DNA of 64,000 bases from Pseudocitrobacter vendiensis. Its GTDB lineage: Bacteria; Pseudomonadota; Gammaproteobacteria; Enterobacterales; Enterobacteriaceae. The notes beneath the pieces were generated by a model, which searched no databases, was not told the DNA's origin, and was given only the letters and a program-made list of their open reading frames with translations. The position numbers and the translations under genes were made by a program. Location of the stretch: assembly GCF_943590815.1 (NCBI RefSeq), contig NZ_CALSBS010000009.1:1-64000 (forward strand). The letters run 5' to 3'. Below are positions 58,012-64,000 of the stretch, piece after piece; positions within the stretch are counted from its first letter, which is position 1, and each line of letters opens with the position of its first letter.

Positions 58012-59274
58012 TTAAGCGGATTCTGTGGTGGCGAAAGCGTCTTCGCCTTTTTCTTCTGCCAGCTCTCTTTCAACCTGCTTGCGTTCGGCGAGTTTGAAAA
58101 AGGGGAGGTAAATCAGAGCTGAGATGACAATGGTGCAGATGGACCAAATCACCGCCGGAATATTTCCCCCTGTGACAAACCAGGCAGCGAAAATAGGCGG
58201 CATGGTCCAGGGGATTTGCAGAACAGGGCGGCCAATAATGTCGAAATACATCAGGCAATAGGTGGCGGTGCACAGCAGCATCGGCGTCAGGGTGAAAGGG
58301 ATCATTAGCAGCGGGTTAAAGACGACCGGGCAACCAAATATCACCGGTTCGTTGATGCAAAATACCGCAGGCGTGACTGAGAGTTTACCCACCGAGCGAT
58401 AAAGTTTGCTGCGAGAACGCAGCATCGCCAGCACCAGACCCAGCGTTGCGCCCGTACCGCCGATACACATAAAGACGATATAAAAACCATCGGCGGTAAT
58501 ATGGGGAATGGGCTGGTGGTTAAGATAAGCCTGGGTGTTCTCCGCGATGTATTTTAAAAAAATCGGGCTGGTAATACCGGATAACACGTTATCGCCGTGA
58601 ATACCGCAGCACCAGAGCAGAGAAATCAGGAAAATCAGAGTAAGCATACCCGGCAGTGAGCCAAGGCCGCTAACCAGGGGGCTGACCAGCCAGGTGAAAA
58701 AACTATTGATATCGAAGTTGAGTAATACCCGAATCAGCCACACCAGGGTGATGACAAAAATGGCCGGAATCAGGCTGGAAAAAGATTGTGCGACCGCAGG
58801 CGGCACGCCATCGGGCAGGCTAATAACCAGGTTGCGCGTAATAAAAAAACGCAGAGTTTGAACGGTAAATATCGCCAGAATAATGGCTGAGAAAAGACCC
58901 GCTGCGCCAAGGTTATCAACGTTAAGCTGATATTCATTATTTAACTGCGCCAGTAAAAAAACGACAACGGAAACTACGCTACAGGTTATCGCGCTGAGCT
59001 TATATTCTTTCGCTAAATTATAACTGATGCCAATTGATGAAATTAAGCCAATGGCGCCAAAGGTGACTGCCGCAGGAGCGCTAAGCTTAGCAGCAAAAGG
59101 CCCAAGTAACTCCGCCCAGCCTGGGATGGGCAAATTGGCCAGAATGAGGAACAGACTTCCGGTAATGGTAAAGGGAAGCGTCAAAACAATGCCGTTACGC
59201 ACGGCGACCAGATGTTTATCTTCCCCGATCCTAATCAGCAACGGAATAATACGATTTTCAATAAATGTGACCAC
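58012..59274 (-). CDS. PTS EIIC, lactose/cellobiose (Lac) family
   Basis: Membrane permease of 420 residues with about ten hydrophobic segments. FIENRIIPLLIRIGEDKHLVAVRNG at the start and the substrate loop NEPVIFGCPVVFNP are typical of the cellobiose/chitobiose group. The GTG at 59274 is chosen because TGGAGG lies 8 bases before it and the family starts at this point; the frame is open 45 codons further upstream. No EIIA or EIIB gene is in the operon, so the phosphate must come from chitobiose-type EIIA/EIIB proteins encoded elsewhere. First gene of the operon. Confidence 0.88.
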   Translation of the reverse strand: MVTFIENRIIPLLIRIGEDKHLVAVRNGIVLTLPFTITGSLFLILANLPIPGWAELLGPFAAKLSAPAAVTFGAIGLISSIGISYNLAKEYKLSAITCSVVSVVVFLLAQLNNEYQLNVDNLGAAGLFSAIILAIFTVQTLRFFITRNLVISLPDGVPPAVAQSFSSLIPAIFVITLVWLIRVLLNFDINSFFTWLVSPLVSGLGSLPGMLTLIFLISLLWCCGIHGDNVLSGITSPIFLKYIAENTQAYLNHQPIPHITADGFYIVFMCIGGTGATLGLVLAMLRSRSKLYRSVGKLSVTPAVFCINEPVIFGCPVVFNPLLMIPFTLTPMLLCTATYCLMYFDIIGRPVLQIPWTMPPIFAAWFVTGGNIPAVIWSICTIVISALIYLPFFKLAERKQVERELAEEKGEDAFATTESA

Positions 59275-59337
59275 GAGAAATGCCTCCAGTGAGGTGTTGT
59301 ATTTCCCCTGTTTATTAAATCTCTTTCTCAGGAGTTT

Positions 59338-59355
59338 AACTGGTATATACCAGTT
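59338..59355. promoter_or_regulatory. Perfect 18-bp palindromic operator
   Basis: AACTGGTATATACCAGTT is a perfect palindrome, 64-81 bp before the EIIC start codon. It has the TGGT-N4-ACCA form of HutC/NagR/DasR-type GntR operators (consensus near ACTGGTCTAGACCAGT). The GntR/UTRA gene at the other end of the operon is the probable regulator. Confidence 0.75.
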
Positions 59356-59526
59356 GATGCGGAGTTTTTCACGGATTGATTTCCGAGTCAATGCGTTGCC
59401 AAAAGGCAAGTTTTGTTAAATATCTAATTGAATAAATGATGTTTTTTTATGGGGTGACAGTACGGGTCAGGAAATTAAGAGGGGAAAAAAGTGATGTTCT
59501 GTGAGCGCTCGCACAAAAAATCGAAG

Positions 59527-59552
59527 GCCCGATAAGCGCAGCGCCATCGGGC
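59527..59552. repeat. REP element between the PTS operon and yajL
   Basis: GCCCGATAAGCGCAGCGCCATCGGGC, a near-perfect REP palindrome just after the yajL stop. It marks the right edge of the accessory island. Confidence 0.85.
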
Positions 59553-59564
59553 GTTTCAAACGGG

Positions 59565-60155
59565 TTACTCGTAGTAGTTATAAATCCCCGCCGCCATCAC
59601 CAGCTGTGAGGCAACTTCATGGGCTTTTTCACGCCCAACCAATAAGTCGATGATCTTCAGGCCAAAATCAATCGAGGTGCCAGGCCCCTGGCTGGTGAGC
59701 AGATTTACACGAGGATCCCACGCGACGCGCCGGTCCATCCACTGATCTTCCGGGATCTGATCCTTCAGCGTCGGGAAGCCGGTCATGTTACCGACAGGGA
59801 AGAGATTGTGCGGGACCAGTACGGTGGCGGGCGCGGCGCAAATTGCGGCCACAATACGCCCGGAGAGGTGGAACTGACGCACGGTTTCAATCAACAACGG
59901 GCTATCGCGGAAGCACTCTGCGCCTTTGATGCCGCCCGGCAGGATGATGATGTCGTAATCGCCATCGGCAACTTCCACCAGCGGGGCATCGGCCAGCAGC
60001 TTCACGCCGCGCGAGCAGACGATAGTCAGGTTGCCATCGCTGGCGACGCTTGCCGTGGTGACGTTAATGCCGCCGCGAACCAGCAGGTCGATCGTGGTGA
60101 CGGCTTCCGTCTCTTCACTACCAGGTGCGAGGCAAATCAGTGCCGACGCGCTCAT
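59565..60155 (-). CDS. yajL: DJ-1/ThiJ family protein YajL
   Basis: Oxidative-stress chaperone/deglycase-type protein of 196 residues, as in E. coli. The nucleophile-elbow Cys106 ([10 protein letters not shown]) and nearby Glu (GSEETEAV) form the DJ-1 active site. The start at 60155 ([12 protein letters not shown]) follows GGAGA and lies 38 bp inside the end of panE; longer in-frame starts run back into panE and are rejected. Confidence 0.95.
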   Translation of the reverse strand: MSASALICLAPGSEETEAVTTIDLLVRGGINVTTASVASDGNLTIVCSRGVKLLADAPLVEVADGDYDIIILPGGIKGAECFRDSPLLIETVRQFHLSGRIVAAICAAPATVLVPHNLFPVGNMTGFPTLKDQIPEDQWMDRRVAWDPRVNLLTSQGPGTSIDFGLKIIDLLVGREKAHEVASQLVMAAGIYNYYE

Positions 60156-61029
60156 ATTCACTCTCCTTACGTTTAATCTGTTCATACAGGCGGGTGTTTT
60201 CCGGCAGGCTAAGACCGTGGGCGCGGGCGCGTCGGAGCAGATAACCGGTGATATAGTCGATTTCCGTGTGTCGCAGCGCCCGAACATCCTGAAGCATGGA
60301 GGAGATATTTTCTCCTGTGCGTTCAATCACCTGGGTGACGTAAAATAGCAGGTTTTCCGTCGAAGTATGAATGCCTTCTCGCGCCATGGTATGGGCAACT
60401 TCCGCACAGATAAGCTCAATTTGCGCTAAATGTTGGCTCAGCTCTCCGTTCGGGCAGTTCATCAGCGCGGTCAATGGGTTGATTACGCAGTTTACCGCCA
60501 GCTTGCGCCACATCGCCGAGTGGATGTTGTCGTGCCAGGCGACATCGGGCAGCACGTCCTGCAGGGTAACCGCCAGATGGCTGTAATCGCGATCGTAATG
60601 TTTAGCCGGGCCAATGTGCGTGGTGCCGTTGGCGACGTGGATGATGATGTTACCATCACGGCGTGCGGCCTGCGTGGTCGCGCCCAGCAGTAGGGGCTGC
60701 GTAACGTCGTTTAACTCTTCTACTGTGCCCATGCCGTTATGGATGAGCAAAATAGGGGACGTTGCCGGCAGTTTCTTTGCCAGCGTTTTTACCGCGTCGG
60801 AGACCTGCCAGGCTTTAAGCGTCACCAGCAAAAGGTCACTGTGCGCCAGAAAGTCGGGGTCGTTAGCGGTTACGGACTGATTAAATACCGTGCCATCCAG
60901 CTCAAGCAGATTTACGCTACAGTAAGGCTGGGGGACGCGTAGCCAGCCCTGAACATCAAATCCTTTTTTGTATAACGCTGTAAGCCATAGCTGGCCCAGC
61001 GCGCCACATCCTAGTACTGTAATTTTCAC
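60118..61029 (-). CDS. panE: 2-dehydropantoate 2-reductase
   Basis: NADPH-dependent ketopantoate reductase of 303 residues in pantothenate synthesis. The N-terminal [14 protein letters not shown] nucleotide site, the catalytic Lys in [15 protein letters not shown] and the Glu near the C-terminus (KRKESEYER) are intact. It overlaps yajL by 38 bp, so the two share a transcript. Divergent from yajQ. Confidence 0.96.
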   Translation of the reverse strand: MKITVLGCGALGQLWLTALYKKGFDVQGWLRVPQPYCSVNLLELDGTVFNQSVTANDPDFLAHSDLLLVTLKAWQVSDAVKTLAKKLPATSPILLIHNGMGTVEELNDVTQPLLLGATTQAARRDGNIIIHVANGTTHIGPAKHYDRDYSHLAVTLQDVLPDVAWHDNIHSAMWRKLAVNCVINPLTALMNCPNGELSQHLAQIELICAEVAHTMAREGIHTSTENLLFYVTQVIERTGENISSMLQDVRALRHTEIDYITGYLLRRARAHGLSLPENTRLYEQIKRKESEYERVGTDLPRTW

Positions 61030-61156
61030 ACTGCCTCCTGAACGGCGTTGACACCCAAATTATAGCCTCGGGCGCTAAGCTTTCGGGGATAACAAGTTGA
61101 GTTATGCCGCATTGCAGGTATTATGCAACGCAAAAGTCACTGAGGGAGAGGAAAAG

Positions 61157-61648
61157 ATGCCATCTTTCGATATTGTCTCTGAAGTTGATCTTCAGGAAGC
61201 ACGCAACGGCGTGGATAACGCGGCGCGTGAAGTTGAATCACGTTTCGATTTTCGTGGCGTAGAAGCAAAAATTGAGCTGAACGATGCGAATAAAACCATC
61301 AAAGTGCTGAGTGAGTCTGATTTCCAGGTCAACCAGTTACTGGATATTCTGCGCGCCAAACTGCTCAAACGCGGCATCGAAGGTACGTCCCTGGATGTGC
61401 CGGAAGAGTTCGTGCATAGCGGAAAAACCTGGTTTGTGGAAGCGAAGCTGAAGCAGGGTATTGAGAGCGCGATTCAGAAGAAAATCGTTAAGCTCATCAA
61501 AGACAGCAAGCTGAAAGTGCAGACGCAAATTCAGGGCGAAGAGATTCGCGTGACCGGGAAATCCCGTGATGATTTGCAGGCGGTGATGGCGCTGGTGCGC
61601 GGCGGCGATTTAGGCCAGCCGTTCCAGTTCAAAAACTTCCGCGATTAA
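61157..61648 (+). CDS. yajQ: YajQ family protein
   Basis: UPF0234 protein of 163 residues with two ferredoxin-like domains, reported to bind nucleotides (cyclic-di-GMP in Xanthomonas). [21 protein letters not shown] and SRFDFRG are the family signature. GAGAGGAA sets the ATG at 61157; the frame is open 20 codons upstream without conservation. REP elements follow. Confidence 0.95.
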   Translation: MPSFDIVSEVDLQEARNGVDNAAREVESRFDFRGVEAKIELNDANKTIKVLSESDFQVNQLLDILRAKLLKRGIEGTSLDVPEEFVHSGKTWFVEAKLKQGIESAIQKKIVKLIKDSKLKVQTQIQGEEIRVTGKSRDDLQAVMALVRGGDLGQPFQFKNFRD

Positions 61649-61656
61649 TCTGTATT

Positions 61657-61738
61657 GCCGGATGGCGGCTTCGCCTTATCTGGCCTACGGGAATGTTATG
61701 TTGCTTCCGTAGGCCCGATAAGCGTAGCGCCATCGGGC
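61657..61738. repeat. REP pair (BIME) between yajQ and yajR
   Basis: Two REP units: GCCGGATGGCGG...CTTATCTGGCC (61657-61685) and GCCCGATAAGCGTAGCGCCATCGGGC (61713-61738), in the convergent yajQ-yajR gap. Confidence 0.85.
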
Positions 61739-61747
61739 ATTTCAGGC

Positions 61748-63109
61748 TCAGGCGACAATAGCCTGCTCCACTTCAAACCGGTTGGTCACTTTGCTGTCGA
61801 TTTTAACGTAAGCCGAACGCTCATCACCCACCAGCAGCACCTCTTTAATCCCTTCCTTCGCCAACAGTCGCGCCTTCAGGGCATCATCAACCTCGACGCC
61901 GTCGGGAATTTCAATGCGTAAACTGCTGACATAAGCCGGTTCGCTCATGGTGACGGCGACCAGCATCCAGATTGTCGCCAGCAGTGCGCCCGCCAGGAAC
62001 ACGGTTTGCGAATCGAAGAAGCCGTCAATCCAGCCGCCCAGCGAGCCGCCGATGGCCACGCCGAGGAACTGGCTGGTGGAGTAAATCCCCATCGCCGTGC
62101 CTTTGTAGCCCGCCGGAGACTCTTTACTGATAAGCGACGGTAACAGCGCTTCCATCAGGTTAAAGGCGAGGAAGAAAATCTGCACGCCCGCTACCAGCGC
62201 CCAGAAATCGCTGCCGGACCCCCACAACACAATTTCTGCAATCAGCAGCAGGGCGATACACAGCAGAAACACGCGCTTCATTTTGCGCTTCACTTCGGCA
62301 TAAATAATGAACGGCACCACGGCGATAAACGAGACCAGCATGGTAACCAGATAAATCTTCCAGTGCTCGGGGGCCGGGAAACCTACCGCTTCCAGTTGGC
62401 CCGGCAGGGCGACGAAGGTCGACATCAACAGAATGTGCAGACACATAATGCCGAAGTTCAGACGCAGCAGTTTGGGCTCCATCAGCACTTTGCTAAAGCA
62501 GCCTTTTACCATGCCGGATTCGCGGTTCAACGTGTGATTATGACTGTTTGGTACGACCCACAGCGTCAGCAGGATGGCCAGCGACGCGAGGATGGCGATC
62601 ATCCAGAACAACGCATGCAGGCCCAGCTTATGGGTGATAATCGGCCCTAATACCATGGCGATCGCAAAGGTGACGCCAAAACTCACGCCGATAAACGCCA
62701 TCGCTTTGGTGCGATTCTGTTCGCGAGTGAGGTCGGAAAGCAGCGCCATCACCGCGGCGGCGATCGCCCCGGAGCCTTGTAAGGCGCGGCCAAGAATAAT
62801 GCCCCAGATGGAGTCTGAGAGCGCGGCAATCACGCTACCGGCGACAAATATCATCAGCCCGCCGATAATCAGCGGTTTGCGGCCAATGCGGTCGGAGAGT
62901 AAACCAAAGGGGATCTGGAAGACGGCCTGTGCCAGCCCGTAAATACCAATCGCCAGGCCAATCAGCGCTTCGCTTGCGCCTTGCAGGGCCATACCGTACG
63001 TGGTCAGAACCGGCAGGACCATAAACATGCCGAGCATGCGCAACGAAAATACGGTCCCTAAACCCCAGGTCGCGCGCAATTCACCCGGCGTCATTTTGTA
63101 ATCGTTCAT
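61748..63109 (-). CDS. yajR: MFS transporter YajR
   Basis: Inner-membrane major facilitator of 453 residues (E. coli 454): twelve helices with the motif A sequence GLLSDRIGRKPLI, plus the cytoplasmic C-terminal YAM domain (SLRIEIPDGVEVDDALKARLLAKEGIKEVLLVGDERSAYVKID region, about 388-453) that distinguishes YajR. The substrate is unknown. GAGGTGGG sets the start at 63109 (MNDYKMTPGE). Confidence 0.95.
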   Translation of the reverse strand: MNDYKMTPGELRATWGLGTVFSLRMLGMFMVLPVLTTYGMALQGASEALIGLAIGIYGLAQAVFQIPFGLLSDRIGRKPLIIGGLMIFVAGSVIAALSDSIWGIILGRALQGSGAIAAAVMALLSDLTREQNRTKAMAFIGVSFGVTFAIAMVLGPIITHKLGLHALFWMIAILASLAILLTLWVVPNSHNHTLNRESGMVKGCFSKVLMEPKLLRLNFGIMCLHILLMSTFVALPGQLEAVGFPAPEHWKIYLVTMLVSFIAVVPFIIYAEVKRKMKRVFLLCIALLLIAEIVLWGSGSDFWALVAGVQIFFLAFNLMEALLPSLISKESPAGYKGTAMGIYSTSQFLGVAIGGSLGGWIDGFFDSQTVFLAGALLATIWMLVAVTMSEPAYVSSLRIEIPDGVEVDDALKARLLAKEGIKEVLLVGDERSAYVKIDSKVTNRFEVEQAIVA

Positions 63110-63213
63110 TCCCACCTCATTATTAATCGCCCCATAGTGTAGTGCGGAGCGCAGGCAGGGTAAACAGAGTGTTAATGAGCAAATATTACATTCGTGAATT
63201 ATTTGTGCGGTAT

Positions 63214-63236
63214 AGAAAAGGCCCCTGCGCGGGGCC
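63214..63236 (-). terminator. Terminator of the oxidoreductase gene
   Basis: On the - strand, GGCCCC/GGGGCC (63231-63236 and 63220-63225) around a 5-base loop is followed by TTTTC. It ends transcription of the gene that enters from the right edge. Confidence 0.85.
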
Positions 63237-63248
63237 CCGGTCTGAAGA

Positions 63249-64000
63249 TCAAATTGCCTGGCGGATCTCGTCAATCACTTCAAGCGATCGCAGTGCATCA
63301 GCGGCGTCGATAATCGGCGTCGCCTCGCCGCGAATGACGGCAATAAAGTGATTCAGTTGCAGGATAAACGGGTCGATGGCGTCTATGTGCAACGTTTCAC
63401 TGATAAGCGGCTCGTGCCAGCCGCTTTTCTCGCCGTAGCGCCACCAGCGCATCTGCGGAATCGCCAGCGCGCCCAACGTGCCGGAAATCAGGTAGCAGTT
63501 TTCCGGCGTATGCGCGTAAATCGGATTTTCCGCCGAATTCATCTCCCAGCTCCACGGGCTGACGCTGCAATCGCTTAACACCGCGCTGCCCAGTGTGCCG
63601 CGCGCGAAACGTAAATTCACCACCGCGCTGTCTTCGTTAGCAAATCCGCGCGTTTCGCTGGAGGCCATCGCCTGTACCTCTTCAATTTCGCCCAGCAGAT
63701 AGCGCATCAGATCGATATCGTGCACCAGGTTGACCAGCAGCGGCCCCGCACCGGGCTCGCGTCGCCAGCTCACGTCAAAATAGTCCTCCGGTTTTTGCAG
63801 TATCCAGTGGGCGGAAACGGCGACGATATTGCCGAGTTTGCCGCTATCGATGAGCGTTTTCGCTGCCGCCGTCAGGGCGTTATGGCGGCGATGATGACCG
63901 ACTAATACCGGTACGTTGTGCGCAAGCGCTGCGTCCACCAGTTCACGTGCGCGCTCAGGGGATTCTGCCACCGGTTTTTCCACCAGCACCGGAATACTGC
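63249..64000 (-). CDS. Gfo/Idh/MocA oxidoreductase, 5' end outside the window
   Basis: The C-terminal 250 residues of a sugar-type NAD(P)-dependent oxidoreductase. The catalytic-site EKPVAE block appears within the first few visible residues, followed by the GHHRRHNA segment and LVHDIDLMRYLLGE, the usual active-site Asp/His region of the C-terminal domain. The Rossmann half lies beyond 64000. The frame stays open to the edge (SIPVLVEKP), so it is truncated by the window, not broken. It probably acts on an inositol or sugar derivative; no neighbour in view refines this. Confidence 0.85.
   Translation of the reverse strand, partial: SIPVLVEKPVAESPERARELVDAALAHNVPVLVGHHRRHNALTAAAKTLIDSGKLGNIVAVSAHWILQKPEDYFDVSWRREPGAGPLLVNLVHDIDLMRYLLGEIEEVQAMASSETRGFANEDSAVVNLRFARGTLGSAVLSDCSVSPWSWEMNSAENPIYAHTPENCYLISGTLGALAIPQMRWWRYGEKSGWHEPLISETLHIDAIDPFILQLNHFIAVIRGEATPIIDAADALRSLEVIDEIRQAI

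Noticed and set aside
59338-59355. The 18-bp palindrome as a terminator hairpin
   Set aside because: It is AT-rich, perfectly palindromic with no loop and has no T-run; it lies upstream of the operon, so an operator fits better.
59275-59409. 45-residue N-terminal extension of the PTS EIIC
   Set aside because: It is not family-like, crosses the operator, and the GTG at 59274 has a good ribosome-binding site.

Overview
The window is chromosomal DNA of an enterobacterium close to Enterobacter, Kosakonia, Leclercia or Citrobacter. The genus cannot be fixed from sequence reading alone. Most genes are near-identical in length and order to the Escherichia coli phoA-to-yajR segment: phoA-psiF, proC, yaiI, aroL-yaiA-aroM, ppnP, rdgC, mak, sbcDC, phoBR, brnQ-proY, malZ, acpH, queA-tgt-yajC-secDF, yajD, tsx, yajI, nrdR-ribD-ribE-nusB-thiL-pgpA, yajO, xseB-ispA-dxs, thiI, yajL-panE, yajQ, yajR. 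An ERIC element, REP elements and a family of CCCTCTCCC-type palindromes lie between genes.

Layout. 1-3.4 kb: a gluconate/idonate-type module (IdnO-like dehydrogenase, ACS-family MFS carrier, IdnR-like LacI regulator) with a paired operator. 3.4-21.2 kb: conserved backbone with phosphate control (PhoB boxes before phoA and phoB; phoBR), shikimate kinase under TyrR/TrpR sites, the SbcCD nuclease and amino-acid carriers. 21.3-22.5 kb: an AT-rich two-gene insert (DUF4225-like protein plus a small membrane protein) behind Fur-like boxes. 22.7-33.5 kb: malZ, then genes that E. coli K-12 lacks at this position: a LysR regulator divergent from isochorismatase-like / ABM-membrane / amidohydrolase genes, a DUF2339-DUF3999 envelope pair and a 2-Cys peroxiredoxin.

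33.7-53.7 kb: backbone for tRNA queuosine synthesis, Sec translocon accessory proteins, riboflavin, thiamine and isoprenoid synthesis and nucleoside uptake, with one extra M24-fold protein before yajD. 53.7-59.5 kb: an accessory island between thiI and yajL, punctuated by REP elements. It holds two YcxB-like membrane genes, one broken at a nine-G run, and a PTS EIIC / GH4 phospho-glycosidase / NagB-like operon with a HutC-type GntR regulator and a perfect 18-bp operator. 59.5-64 kb: yajL-panE, yajQ, yajR and the C-terminal part of a Gfo/Idh/MocA oxidoreductase that runs off the right edge.

The best candidates for something undescribed are the Fur-box DUF4225/small-membrane-protein pair and the poly-G YcxB-like locus. 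No tRNA, rRNA, CRISPR array, insertion sequence or prophage was seen.
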